A stretch of 64,000 nucleotides of DNA from Chloroflexota bacterium (GTDB lineage: Bacteria > Chloroflexota > Dehalococcoidia > Lucifugimonadales > UBA3495). Within the stretch, counting starts at the first letter, position 1; each line of letters opens with the position of its first letter. This document shows positions 1-7,382 of the stretch, in pieces. The position numbers and the translations under genes were made by a program. The DNA is taken from the NCBI GenBank assembly GCA_009837355.1, contig VXTR01000063.1:43762-107761 (forward strand), read 5' to 3'. The notes beneath the pieces were generated by a model. It saw nothing but the letters and a program-made list of their open reading frames with translations, had not been told where the DNA came from and did no database searches.

Positions 1-1214
1 CGGACGCGGGAGCCGGCTTCGTCCAGCAGGTCAATGGCCTTATCAGGAAGGAACCGGTCGGGGATGTAGCGAGTGGACAGGGTGGCAGCTGCCTTGACCG
101 CCTCGTCGGTAATATCGACGTTGTGGTGGTCTTCGTACTGACCCTTGACGCCCTGCAGGATGTCAACGGTCATCTCGGCGTCGGGTTCTTCAACGCGCAC
201 GGGCTGGAGCCGGCGTTCAAGGGCCGGGTCTCGTTCCACGTACTTGCGGTAGTCGTCCAGGGTGGTGGCGCCGATGCACTGGATTTCGCCGCGGGCCAGG
301 GACGGCTTGAGGATGTTGGAGGCGTCCACGGCACCCTCAGCGGCGCCGGCGCCTACCAGGGTGTGAATTTCGTCAATGAACATGACGCAGTTGCCGGAGG
401 TCTTGATTTCCTCGATGACCTTCTTAAGGCGTTCCTCAAACTCGCCGCGGTACTTGGTGCCGGCGACCAGGGCGCCCATGTCCAGGGTAACCAAGCGTTT
501 GCCCTGCAGGGTATCCGGCACATCGCCGCGGGAAATCTTCTGGGCCATGGCTTCCACGATGGCCGTCTTGCCGACGCCGGGCTCGCCCACCAGGACAGGG
601 TTGTTCTTGGTGCGCCGACTCAGAATCTGGATAATGCGCTCAATTTCGGTGTCGCGGCCGACCACGGGGTCCAACTTTTCGCCCAAGGCTGCGTTGGTCA
701 GGTCAACGCCCAGCTGGTCGAGCATCGGGGTCTTGGTGCTGGAGCGGGAGCTGCCGGAGCCACTGCCGCCGGAATTGCTGAGGATGCGATGGGTCTCGGC
801 GCGGACTTTCTCCAGGTTGACGCCCAGGCTTTCCAGTACACCGGCGGCAACGCCTTCTCCTTCCCGGAGCAGGCCGATCAAGAGGTGTTCGGTGCCGATA
901 TAGGTGTGGTTCATGCGGCGGGCCTCATCCACGGCCAGCTCGACGACCTTCTTGGCCCGGGGGGTGAGTCCGATTTCGCCCTGGGCCGGGCGCTCGCCGC
1001 GGCCGATGATGAACTCCACGGCGGTACGGACCTTGGCCAGGTCAACGGTGAGGCCGGACAGGACTCGAGCGGCTACGCCCTCGGTCTCCCGCACCAGACC
1101 GAGCAGGATGTGCTCGGTGCCGATGTAGTTGTGGTTGAACCGTTGCGCTTCTTCCTGGGCGAGGGAGAGAACCCGACGCGCCCGTTCTGAAAACTTCTCG
1201 AATCTGCTGCCCAT
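1..1214 (-). CDS. clpC: ATP-dependent Clp protease ATP-binding subunit ClpC (N-terminal part, cut by window edge)
   Basis: This gene encodes the Hsp100 unfoldase that feeds substrates to ClpP in the cytoplasm. Read on the minus strand it starts at 1214 with [10 protein letters not shown], and GGAGAG lies just upstream. About 404 residues are visible: two Clp_N repeats ([10 protein letters not shown] and [10 protein letters not shown], about residues 25-140), a Gly/Ser linker, then the first AAA module with Walker A GEPGVGKT, Walker [11 protein letters not shown] and the [10 protein letters not shown] arginine-finger region. It runs off the window at [11 protein letters not shown], so the M-domain and second AAA module are not seen. 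A perfect inverted repeat lies 61-81 bases upstream of the start. A second Clp ATPase sits at the other end of the window. Confidence 0.95.
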   Translation of the reverse strand, partial: MGSRFEKFSERARRVLSLAQEEAQRFNHNYIGTEHILLGLVRETEGVAARVLSGLTVDLAKVRTAVEFIIGRGERPAQGEIGLTPRAKKVVELAVDEARRMNHTYIGTEHLLIGLLREGEGVAAGVLESLGVNLEKVRAETHRILSNSGGSGSGSSRSSTKTPMLDQLGVDLTNAALGEKLDPVVGRDTEIERIIQILSRRTKNNPVLVGEPGVGKTAIVEAMAQKISRGDVPDTLQGKRLVTLDMGALVAGTKYRGEFEERLKKVIEEIKTSGNCVMFIDEIHTLVGAGAAEGAVDASNILKPSLARGEIQCIGATTLDDYRKYVERDPALERRLQPVRVEEPDAEMTVDILQGVKGQYEDHHNVDITDEAVKAAATLSTRYIPDRFLPDKAIDLLDEAGSRV

Positions 1215-1274
1215 GAGTCTCTCCTGGGTTGAGGTGAGCCGATACCGCGGCGGTGTCCGGCGCTGGCGACGCCA

Positions 1275-1295
1275 TTTTACCGCATTTGGGTAAAA
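1275..1295. promoter_or_regulatory. Inverted repeat upstream of clpC (candidate operator)
   Basis: The sequence is a perfect dyad, TTTTACC, seven bases, GGTAAAA. Read toward clpC, the right arm contains TAAAAT, which would fit a -10 element. The dyad also abuts the T-rich tail of the 5S terminator. A repressor of clpC could bind here. It does not match the known CtsR heptad or CIRCE. The dyad is seen directly; the regulatory role is inferred. Confidence 0.5.
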
Positions 1296-1339
1296 ATAAA
1301 AGCGGCTACGTCACCGAAACGCATCTCGGTGCAGCCGCC
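1292..1339 (-). terminator. Rho-independent terminator of the 5S rRNA transcript
   Basis: On the minus strand GCGGCT pairs with AGCCGC and the inner CACCGA pairs with TCGGTG. The hairpin is followed directly by TTTTATTTTT. It lies downstream of the 5S gene and upstream of clpC, so it should separate the two transcripts. Confidence 0.8.
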
Positions 1340-1440
1340 TGGGAAGAGCAATCACCCAGTTGCGATTTACCGGGCCCGCCGGCCGTTCCTTCGTGCGTCA
1401 TCACGCCCACCCCGATTTTGCAATCAGTAACCGGAATGGC

Positions 1441-1461
1441 GGAGCGGCGGGAGGCCGCTCC
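1441..1461. other. Perfect stem-loop just after the 5S rRNA gene
   Basis: GGAGCGGC and GCCGCTCC form an 8-bp stem around a five-base loop, about 22 bases past the 3' end of the 5S gene. No T-run follows, so it is more likely an RNA-processing or stability element than a terminator. The role is inferred. Confidence 0.45.
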
Positions 1462-1482
1462 ACTGCCGTTGTAATGCCGACA

Positions 1483-1604
1483 CTTTCCGGCGGTGACCTA
1501 TTTTCCCACTCCGTCACCAGAGCAGTATCGTCGGCGCTGGGGCGTTTCACTTCCGTGTTCGGGATGGGAACGGGTGGGGCCACCCCGCTTGAACCACCAG
1601 AAAG
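1483..1604 (-). rRNA. rrf: 5S ribosomal RNA
   Basis: The minus strand carries the 5S core: the terminal helix 5' CTTTCTGGTGGT pairs with 3' CACCGCCGGAAAG, and between them lie the near-universal segments CCCACCCGTTCCCATCCCGA, ACACGGAAGTGAAACG and GGGAAAATAGGTC. The length is about 122 nt. No 16S or 23S sequence is adjacent. The gene has its own promoter at 1616-1644 and its own terminator at 1292-1339, so it is transcribed alone. The ends are set by helix pairing and may be off by one or two bases. Confidence 0.95.
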
Positions 1605-1615
1605 CCAGCAGGGAC

Positions 1616-1644
1616 ATTATGCAACATTTCCCGTGGGTTGGCAA
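1616..1644 (-). promoter_or_regulatory. Promoter of the 5S rRNA gene
   Basis: On the minus strand TTGCCA (1639-1644) and CATAAT (1616-1621) are separated by exactly 17 bases. The predicted start of transcription is at about 1609, a few bases before the mature 5' end at 1604. Confidence 0.75.
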
Positions 1645-1900
1645 GGGGAGCGGATGTGAAATTTGACAGGAACGACGGTGAGAAAGGAGGGAGAGGCGGT
1701 GAGCGGGAGGTTTCGTGGTGGTTGATTTTCATTGGGGTTGGCCTCCTTTGGTTGGTGGTTGGGTAGCCTGCCTGAGGTCGGTTTCCGGATTTCACTTCGG
1801 TCGTTGTCAGTCCCACGGCCGGGGGGTTCTTACGCACTTCCACATAGGTGTTTTTGTGACGGAGATCTCCGGCAGGTCCGGGGATCTGGGGCCCGTCAAT

Positions 1901-2062
1901 GGCCGCAGTGGTATCGCGCCGTGCCACACCTGGTCTTTCTCCCGGGCTGCAATTAGCCGGGATGGCAGCAGTGGCCGCTCCGGTGTCACGTCTGGTCTTT
2001 CTCCCTGGCAGGTAGCTAGCGCAGTTAGCCGGGATGGCAGCAGTGACCGCTCCGTCGTGCGA
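1901..2062. repeat. Degenerate tandem repeat, 2.5 units of about 63-72 bp
   Basis: Units begin near 1901, 1964 and 2036. Two exact 21-base copies sit at 1953-1973 and 2025-2045 (core GCCGGGATGGCAGCAGTG). Two exact copies of TGGTCTTTCTCCC sit at 1931-1943 and 1993-2005. The linkers differ in length, so this is not a simple satellite. The block lies in a transcribed leader, which points to a repeated RNA structure. That reading is inferred. Confidence 0.7.
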
Positions 2063-2131
2063 TTTTAGGATTAGCTGACTGGTTGGTGGCCGTTGACGAC
2101 CGTTGTGATGATGACCTCGTTGGCAGGCTGC

Positions 2132-2157
2132 GGATTCCGGCTTGCGCCGGAATGACG
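2132..2157. repeat. Palindromic interspersed repeat, copy 1
   Basis: The core is GGATTCCGGC, four bases, GCCGGAATGACG. A second copy sits at 60911-60936 with GGATTCCGGC, three bases, CGCCGGAACGACG. It resembles the small palindromic repeats scattered between genes in many bacterial genomes. Confidence 0.7.
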
Positions 2158-2184
2158 ATGGGTTGTTTTTACACGTGCAGGGAT

Positions 2185-2213
2185 ATTATAGAACTAACGT
2201 TCCGGTTTGTCAA
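2185..2213 (-). promoter_or_regulatory. Perfect consensus sigma-70 promoter reading into the 5S leader
   Basis: On the minus strand TTGACA (2208-2213) and TATAAT (2185-2190) are separated by exactly 17 bases. Transcription would start at about 2178 and run toward the 5S gene through the repeat-bearing leader. Confidence 0.8.
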
Positions 2214-2245
2214 GCGGTGGGGGTCGGTGGAATTGGCAGCCCTAT

Positions 2246-2253
2246 GCTATACT
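2246..2253 (+). promoter_or_regulatory. Extended -10 promoter for tRNA-Lys
   Basis: TGC directly precedes TATACT, with the predicted start at about 2260 and the tRNA at 2292. No good -35 hexamer is present at 16-18 bases. The same TGC-TATACT element precedes hisF and hisS in this window. Confidence 0.55.
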
Positions 2254-2291
2254 GATTTGGTAGGGATGAGGCGTTATCGTCCCCGCTGCCT

Positions 2292-2367
2292 GGGCCGTTA
2301 GCTCAGTTGGTAGAGCACCGGACTTTTAATCCGGGTGTCGTGGGTTCGACCCCCACACGGCCCACCA
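2292..2367 (+). tRNA. tRNA-Lys (anticodon TTT)
   Basis: The cloverleaf is complete: acceptor GGGCCGT pairs with ACGGCCC, the D-arm contains AGCTCAGTTGGTAGAGC, the anticodon loop is CTTTTAA, and the T-arm contains GGTTCGACC. The CCA end is encoded at 2365-2367. Confidence 0.97.
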
Positions 2368-2507
2368 GTTACCGTTCATCTTGACGCCGGACGTCCGCCG
2401 ACCGTCCGGCGCAAAAATCGCCGGATGCCGCTGCGAAAACACGAGGCGGAAAATCGGGCGGGGTGTGATACTCGATTCTGCATCTTGCAGAGATTTGAGG
2501 AAGCATC

Positions 2508-3392
2508 ATGAACGCTGACAGCTGGGCCGCTTTCGTGTCCGCCGTCCTGGACGTGAACGAGGGACTGCGTGTGCTGACCCCGGTGGGGCTTTACGTCCTG
2601 GGCATGGCCATTTATGCGGTGTTCGTTTTCAAGTTTTACCGTTTCATCGCGGCCCGGGATATGTTCGGGCTGGACCTATCCAAGAACGACGGCGCGAAGA
2701 ATCCGGCGTTGATGGACTTTTTCCATCTCCTTTGGTACGGCGCCAAATATCTCATACTGTTCCCGGGTTTCGCGGCGTTCTGGTTCGCCGTGCTGACGCT
2801 CATCCTGATAATTCTTGCCAAGGACCAGGGGATGTCGCACATACTGGTGGTCTCGTTGGCAACGGTGAGCGTCATCAGAATCATGGCGTACTACAACGAG
2901 AACCTCTCCCGGGACCTGGCGAAAATACTGCCCTTTGCGGTTTTGGGCGTGTTCCTCATCGACTCGTCCTTTTTCAACCTCAACGCGTCGCTGCAGCTGC
3001 TGTACGAAGTCAACGGATTCTGGGCAGCCATCGCCCACTACACGATTGCGCTGGTGGCGCTGGAGTTCAGCCTGAGGGTGGCGTTCGGTTTGTATCGAGC
3101 GGTATTCCCGGCGGCTCGGCACCGCAAAGCCGACAGCGACACGGCAGCCGTGCCGTCAGCTGAGCAGGAATCCGAAGCGTCCTCCGATGGCGTCGCGCCG
3201 GGCAACCGGGTGGACTGGCAACCGGCCTTGAATGGACAGCCGACGGGTCCGGGAACGTTGAGCCGCAATGAGAGCCTTTCACCGCCAGGGCAATCGCTCC
3301 GGGATGCCGAAGTGCAAGAGCAATTGCGCAGCCTGAAGCCGCAACCGGACCGGGTTGGCGCGACGCAGGGCGGAAACTCAAACTCCAAATGA
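2508..3392 (+). CDS. Integral membrane protein of unknown function
   Basis: This 294-residue protein starts at an ATG preceded by GAGGAAG. It has about five or six hydrophobic segments, near residues 22-45, 76-100, 104-127, 136-152 and 165-190. Conserved-looking cytoplasmic stretches lie between them (FKFYRFIAARDMFGLDLSK, AYYNENLSRDLAKILPF). The last 90 residues are polar, rich in Ser, Gln and Pro, and probably disordered. No enzyme or transporter signature is visible, so the function is unknown. It precedes the YCII gene by 26 bases on the same strand and may share its transcript. Confidence 0.8.
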   Translation: MNADSWAAFVSAVLDVNEGLRVLTPVGLYVLGMAIYAVFVFKFYRFIAARDMFGLDLSKNDGAKNPALMDFFHLLWYGAKYLILFPGFAAFWFAVLTLILIILAKDQGMSHILVVSLATVSVIRIMAYYNENLSRDLAKILPFAVLGVFLIDSSFFNLNASLQLLYEVNGFWAAIAHYTIALVALEFSLRVAFGLYRAVFPAARHRKADSDTAAVPSAEQESEASSDGVAPGNRVDWQPALNGQPTGPGTLSRNESLSPPGQSLRDAEVQEQLRSLKPQPDRVGATQGGNSNSK

Positions 3393-3418
3393 GGAGATAA
3401 TTAGATAGAGGGGATGCT

Positions 3419-3841
3419 ATGCGCGTGATGGTATTGGTGAAGGCTACGGAGGAAAGCGAGGCGGGAGTCATGCCCTCGGAGGAGCTCTTCAAAGCCATGG
3501 GAGAGTTCAACGCGGCACTGGTCGAGGCGGGCATCATGCTGGCCGGGGAAGGACTCAAGCCTTCGTCGGCGGGCCGGCGGGTCAGGTTTGACGGCGCCGA
3601 CCGGACGGTGGCGGACGGGCCATTCTCGGCGGTGAATGAACTAGTCGCCGGTTTCTGGCTGTGGGAAGTGAAGGATATGGACGAGGCGTTGGAGTGGGTA
3701 AAGCTCTGTCCCAACCCGATGCCGGGGCCCAGCGAAATCGAGATTCGCCCGCTGTATGAGATGGCAGACTTCGCCGATGCAATACCTGAAGAACTGCGCG
3801 ACCGAGAAGACCGTCTGCGCCAGGAAATTGCAGACCGCTGA
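3419..3841 (+). CDS. YCII-related (DGPF-domain) protein
   Basis: This 140-residue protein has a ferredoxin-like alpha-beta fold of the YCII/DGPF family. The hallmark ADGPFSA lies near residues 62-68, after the strand MRVMVLVKATEE. The WEVKDMDEALEW segment is typical of the family. Family members are small dimeric proteins with mostly unknown or accessory catalytic roles, and they often sit next to regulators. The start ATG follows an A/G-rich segment (GAGGGGATGCT) that serves as the ribosome-binding site. Confidence 0.85.
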   Translation: MRVMVLVKATEESEAGVMPSEELFKAMGEFNAALVEAGIMLAGEGLKPSSAGRRVRFDGADRTVADGPFSAVNELVAGFWLWEVKDMDEALEWVKLCPNPMPGPSEIEIRPLYEMADFADAIPEELRDREDRLRQEIADR

Positions 3842-3868
3842 TTGCAGGCAGTGGCGACGGGTTCATTG

Positions 3869-3910
3869 TGGTGGGCGCGCGGCTGCGCTGGCGCAAGTAG
3901 GCGCCCACCA
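3869..3910. terminator. Stem-loop between convergent genes
   Basis: TGGTGGGCGC (3869-3878) pairs perfectly with GCGCCCACCA (3901-3910) around a 22-base loop that can itself fold. It sits in the 82-base gap between two convergent genes, so a two-way terminator is likely. No clear T-run follows. Confidence 0.5.
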
Positions 3911-3923
3911 GAGCTGGCGACTA

Positions 3924-4763
3924 TTACCGGTTCTCGCGATTCTGACCGGTGGCCGTATCCACTGACACGCGCACGCCGTTGATGGTTCCGGTGACGGCGT
4001 TGCGCACGGCGTCGCCGGCGGCATCGCTCACGTCGTAAGCGGCGTCAACGGCGCCCCTGGCGGCGGCGGCGGCGGTTTCCTCGACGTTCTGGCCGGTAGT
4101 CCGGGCGGCGTCGATGGCACCGTTGACGGCAGAGACGGCCACCTGGGCCACGTCTTCGCCAGTTTGTGCGGCACTGCTGATCAGTTGCCGCGTGGTCGCG
4201 GTAGTGGCCTCCGTCACGTCGCCGGCGGTGCCGGCCACGGCGGTTACGACGCCGGCCACGGCAGCGCGAGCGGCGTTGGTGAGATCGCCGCCGACCTCGC
4301 GGGTGCCGGCGATGGTGCCGCGAGTTACCTGGACGACGGACTCTTCGGCGGCGAGTCCGACTGAGGCTCCGCCGCGCAACGCACCTTCCACAGCTTGCTG
4401 GGTTGCCGTACCGAGTTCGGCGCCGGCGTCGCTGGAGCCGCGGATTGCGCCGACCACCACATCGTGAAGCATGGTGGTGGTTGCCGTGCCCACCATACCC
4501 ACGCCCTGAATGACGCCGATGATGGAATCACGCACCACGGAACCGCCCGCGCCGCCAACATTGCCGACGGCTTGAAGCGTACCAACGATGGCATCTTGGG
4601 CCAGGTGTCCGGCGTCGCCGCCGAGGCTGCGCGCGCTGCGGAGCGTATTGGCTGTGGTGTCGCGGATGGTGTCGATGGCCACATTGCCGACACGGCCGGT
4701 GCCTTCCAACGTGCCGGTCAAAGCGTCTCTGACGGTGGTACCAATCCTGCCCAGTATTGCCAT
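3924..4763 (-). CDS. Repetitive Ala/Gly/Val/Thr-rich protein with about eleven short repeats
   Basis: This 279-residue protein is built almost entirely of degenerate repeats of about 21-28 residues. Examples are RDALTGTLEGTGRVG, QDAIVGTLQAVGNVG, RDSIIGVIQGVGMVG, QQAVEGALRGGASVG, VSAVNGAIDAARTTG and RNAVTGTINGVRVSV. The consensus is x-[AVS]-[VI]-x-G-[TAV]-[ILV]-x-[GA], followed by small residues and an acidic or polar end. There is no Cys or Trp, no signal peptide, and no hydrophobic stretch long enough for an ordinary membrane helix. The pattern suggests weakly amphipathic helices like those of LEA, apolipoprotein or phasin-like proteins. The function is unknown. It converges on the YCII gene and diverges from the YihY gene. 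Confidence 0.75.
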   Translation of the reverse strand: MAILGRIGTTVRDALTGTLEGTGRVGNVAIDTIRDTTANTLRSARSLGGDAGHLAQDAIVGTLQAVGNVGGAGGSVVRDSIIGVIQGVGMVGTATTTMLHDVVVGAIRGSSDAGAELGTATQQAVEGALRGGASVGLAAEESVVQVTRGTIAGTREVGGDLTNAARAAVAGVVTAVAGTAGDVTEATTATTRQLISSAAQTGEDVAQVAVSAVNGAIDAARTTGQNVEETAAAAARGAVDAAYDVSDAAGDAVRNAVTGTINGVRVSVDTATGQNRENR

Positions 4764-4821
4764 TGGGGGGCCTCCTCAACTTATCGTATTTGGACTTCGT
4801 AATAAATGTTACCATAATCTT

Positions 4822-4832
4822 CCCCCCCCCCC
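4822..4832. repeat. Homopolymer tract C11 in the upstream region of the YihY gene
   Basis: Eleven consecutive C residues follow CATAAT (4812-4817), a possible -10 element, and precede the start of the YihY gene. Such tracts are prone to slipped-strand length changes and to sequencing error. Confidence 0.8.
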
Positions 4833-4880
4833 GCGCGTAACATGGAGCGGTGGGAATTTACCGAAAAACAGGACTTGATT

Positions 4881-5906
4881 ATGCCATCCACTCGCGGGGG
4901 CGGTGGTGCCGGCCGTCGTCGCTACTCTGCTGTCCGCTATCCCCACGGCCTGAGGGTTCGGTTTCAGCGACCTAATGGCCTGCTGGAAAGGCTGCTGTGG
5001 TTTCTGCGGCAGGCGTCGGCGCTGGAGAGGTTGATCAATCGATGGCGTCCGTTGCTGGTGATAGAGGCGTCGCTGCTGGCAGTGATGAAACCCAACATAC
5101 AGCAGTTGAGCGCCGGGGTCGCCTACTACGGAATCATGGCGATGATGCCCCTGCTGGTGGCCGGGATGCAGATAATCGCGGTGTGGCTGGGACAGGAGGG
5201 AGCCCGCGTCTGGTTCGGTGAGTTGTCGGCGCGAGTTTTCCCCGCGGAGCTAAACATTGTGGCCTTGCTCGGCGACCCCAACGCGGAAACGGTGGGCGTC
5301 GTCAGCAGCCTGGCGTTTCTGGGTTTGGCCTGGGGTCTCTTCAAGCTGTTCGGAGCAGTGAGCGCGATTCTAAATCTAACCTGGGGCATAGAGCAATCCA
5401 ACACGGGATTCGCGGACAATCTCAAGGAGGTGATTGCAATCGGCGCGGCCGCCACGGTCTTCCTGGTGTCCAGTATGCTGACCTGGCTGGTGGTTGACGA
5501 TTTTACCGGTCAAGTTTTACGCGCGCTACGGCTGCTCCAGTGGGCGGACGCGGTGGCTTCAACTGCGGTAACCGGGCTGGTGAACCTAGTGGCGTGGCTG
5601 CTACTGATTCTGTCGCTGGTCATCATCTATCGCTACGTGCCGCGGCGGCCGGTGCGCTGGCGTTGGGCGGCGCTGGGCAGCCTGGCGGTTGCCGTAGCGC
5701 TGCAGCTGATGAACTATGGCTTCGCCATGTTGTTGTCTCACGTCGCCCCGTCGCAATTCGTGCAGGGCATCCTGGCGTCGGCGCTGGTGATTCTGCTGTG
5801 GCTGTTCCTAGCGGCGAGGCTGCTGGCCTGGGGCGCGGCGATATCGGCGTACGCGCAAAGCGTATATGACCTTGACGGGCCAGCACCGGGGTCCGTCTTC
5901 AGGTGA
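4881..5906 (+). CDS. YihY/BrkB-family inner membrane protein
   Basis: The protein has the YihY fold: a basic N-terminal cytoplasmic segment, then six hydrophobic segments between about residues 60 and 330. Typical family stretches are NIQQLSAGVAYYGIMAMMPLL, GLAWGLFKLFGAVSAILNLTWGI and VIIYRYVPRRPVRWRWAALG. Once called ribonuclease BN, the family is now treated as membrane proteins of unknown transport role. The ATG at 4881 has AGGA eight bases upstream. An in-frame ATG at 4842 would add 13 residues but lacks a ribosome-binding site. A C11 tract lies upstream. Confidence 0.88.
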   Translation: MPSTRGGGGAGRRRYSAVRYPHGLRVRFQRPNGLLERLLWFLRQASALERLINRWRPLLVIEASLLAVMKPNIQQLSAGVAYYGIMAMMPLLVAGMQIIAVWLGQEGARVWFGELSARVFPAELNIVALLGDPNAETVGVVSSLAFLGLAWGLFKLFGAVSAILNLTWGIEQSNTGFADNLKEVIAIGAAATVFLVSSMLTWLVVDDFTGQVLRALRLLQWADAVASTAVTGLVNLVAWLLLILSLVIIYRYVPRRPVRWRWAALGSLAVAVALQLMNYGFAMLLSHVAPSQFVQGILASALVILLWLFLAARLLAWGAAISAYAQSVYDLDGPAPGSVFR

Positions 5907-6013
5907 GACGCGCGATTCCGGTTGCGCCACCCGGTCAATACCGATAAAGTAGGCGCTATTCACCTGAACTTGACGCCGGTTCATTGCCGGCGCTACGAAC
6001 CGGAGGTATCGCA

Positions 6014-6769
6014 ATGGCCAGACTGGAAGGCAAGGTTGCGCTCATCAGCGGGGGCGCACGGGGGCAGGGCGCCGTGGAGGCGCGGATGTTTGCCGAGGAG
6101 GGCGCCTCTGTCGTCATCGGCGACATCCTGGACGACGAGGGCCGGCAAACGGAGGCACAGCTGCGGGAGTTGGGCTACGAGTGCACCTACGTGCACCTGG
6201 ACGTTACCAACGAATCCGACTGGGACGCTGCGGTGCAGGCGGCCGTGGGCGCTTACGGCAAGCTGGACATTCTGCTGAACAACGCCGGCATCCTCATCCG
6301 CAAGGGAATCGAGGACACCACCGCCGACGACTGGGACCGCATCTTTGCGGTCAACGCCAAAGGCGTATTCCTGGGCACGAAGGCTGCCATCCCAGCCATG
6401 AGGGAGAACGGCGGGGGTTCCATCATCAACATATCGTCCACCGCCGGACTGGTGGGCAGCCCCAACGGGTCGGCCAGCTATACGGCTACCAAGGGCGCGG
6501 TGCGCCTGTTCACCAAGTCCACGGCCATCCAGCACGCCAGAGAGGGCATACGGTGCAACTCCATCCACCCCGGCCCGATTGAGACCGACATGATTGCGGA
6601 CACGCTGAGCGATCCGGCCAACCTGGCCCTGCGGATGCAGCGGCTGCCGCTGGGTCGAGTGGGCAAGCCCAGCGAAATCGCCTACGGCGCGATTTACCTG
6701 GCGTCCGACGAGTCGTCCTTCGTAACCGGCTCCGAACTGGTCATCGATGGGGGAACTACCGCCGCATAG
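6014..6769 (+). CDS. SDR-family NAD(P)-dependent oxidoreductase
   Basis: This 251-residue classical short-chain dehydrogenase has the nucleotide-binding motif SGGARGQG near residues 12-19, an NNAG motif near 90, and the catalytic Ser-Tyr-Lys set (ISSTAG, then SYTATKGAV). The C-terminal GSELVIDGG is typical of the 3-oxoacyl reductase / glucose dehydrogenase-like branch. GGAGG precedes the ATG at 6014, so an in-frame ATG at 5984 is rejected. The next gene follows after 11 bases with its own ribosome-binding site, so the two are probably co-transcribed. The substrate cannot be named. Confidence 0.92.
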   Translation: MARLEGKVALISGGARGQGAVEARMFAEEGASVVIGDILDDEGRQTEAQLRELGYECTYVHLDVTNESDWDAAVQAAVGAYGKLDILLNNAGILIRKGIEDTTADDWDRIFAVNAKGVFLGTKAAIPAMRENGGGSIINISSTAGLVGSPNGSASYTATKGAVRLFTKSTAIQHAREGIRCNSIHPGPIETDMIADTLSDPANLALRMQRLPLGRVGKPSEIAYGAIYLASDESSFVTGSELVIDGGTTAA

Positions 6770-6780
6770 GAGGCGATGTC

Positions 6781-7302
6781 ATGCCGCGTTTTGCAGTTGA
6801 CTTGAACACAGCCAACGGACGGGCGAAAGTAGGTGGCCAGTCCTGGCGCGTCGCTCCCGGCCTGGTTCCCGGCGAACCCAACGAGGGGTTGACGGCGCGG
6901 CTGCTGGCTACGTCGGCACGACTGGCCGACTACGATGACTCGGGCTGGGACGTGTGCGACAACGTGCGGCAGAGCCTGTCGGAGGGCTTCACCTTCGCCT
7001 GGTATCGCATTGCGGTGACGCTGCCGGAGTCCATTGACGGCGTGAACGTCGCCGGTTACCGGGTCTGGTTTGAAACCAACTTCGACAACTACGGCGAGGT
7101 GTGGGTGAACGGCGAAATCGACCGGGCTTACGGCAGCATCGTCGGCCTGAACACGTCGCACCGGGTGGAGATTGCGGAGGTTGGAGAGCCGGGGACGCGG
7201 TACGTCATCGCGTGCCTGTGCCTCAACGGGCCGCTGGCGGCGCCGCGGGGTGGCATCTTCATGCGCTTTGCGACGCTGGCGTTTGAGGCGACGGATAACT
7301 AG
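6781..7302 (+). CDS. Galactose-binding-like (jelly-roll) protein
   Basis: This 173-residue protein resembles the sugar-binding jelly-roll domain found at the start of GH2-type glycosidases. FAWYRIAVTLPESIDG is followed by VWFETNFDNYGEVWVNGEID, where an aromatic-Asn-Gly turn is typical of that fold. No catalytic domain, signal peptide or membrane segment is present. It follows the SDR gene by 11 bases with AGGAGG before the ATG, which suggests joint work on a sugar-like or polyhydroxylated substrate. The domain call is by pattern only. Confidence 0.65.
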   Translation: MPRFAVDLNTANGRAKVGGQSWRVAPGLVPGEPNEGLTARLLATSARLADYDDSGWDVCDNVRQSLSEGFTFAWYRIAVTLPESIDGVNVAGYRVWFETNFDNYGEVWVNGEIDRAYGSIVGLNTSHRVEIAEVGEPGTRYVIACLCLNGPLAAPRGGIFMRFATLAFEATDN

Positions 7303-7328
7303 CGCAAATCGTGTAGGTCAAATAACAA

Positions 7329-7357
7329 CAAGGGGCGGGTTTGAAACCCGCCCTTTG
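7329..7357. terminator. Bidirectional terminator hairpin between convergent genes
   Basis: Two 14-base arms (7329-7342 and 7344-7357) pair with one G-T wobble: CAAGGGGCGGGTTT against AAACCCGCCCTTTG. It belongs to the recurrent GC-rich hairpin family also seen at 39734, 45722, 59302 and 63917. Confidence 0.75.
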
Positions 7358-7382
7358 TGGTTATGGGTTGCGGTTTGGATCC

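Larger units (their letters stand above)
1645..2178 (-). other. Gene-free leader region with possible non-coding transcript
   Basis: About 530 bases without a convincing gene lie downstream of the consensus promoter at 2185-2213. The stretch holds a tandem repeat block (1901-2062) and a palindromic interspersed repeat (2132-2157). It also has a strong ribosome-binding site (AAAGGAGG) eight bases before an ATG at 1732 on the minus strand. That frame would give a 61-residue Pro/Ser-rich peptide ending inside the 5S gene at 1547, so it is doubtful. The region may be a structured leader or an independent RNA. It matched no RNA family I recognise. Confidence 0.4.

Noticed and set aside
123..1190. 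Long plus-strand frame of 355 codons
   Set aside because: It is the antisense shadow of clpC; the minus-strand product matches ClpC throughout.
1547..1927. Minus-strand frame with an internal ATG at 1732 after AAAGGAGG
   Set aside because: It runs into the 5S rRNA gene, its product is low-complexity and no family is recognisable. The ribosome-binding site is noted under the leader region.
1901..2062. Possible CRISPR array or T-box riboswitch
   Set aside because: There are only two to three units, the repeats are long and degenerate and the spacers unequal, so it is not CRISPR. A T-box-like AGTGGTATCGCG is seen on the plus strand, but no stem I, specifier or aminoacyl-tRNA gene follows.
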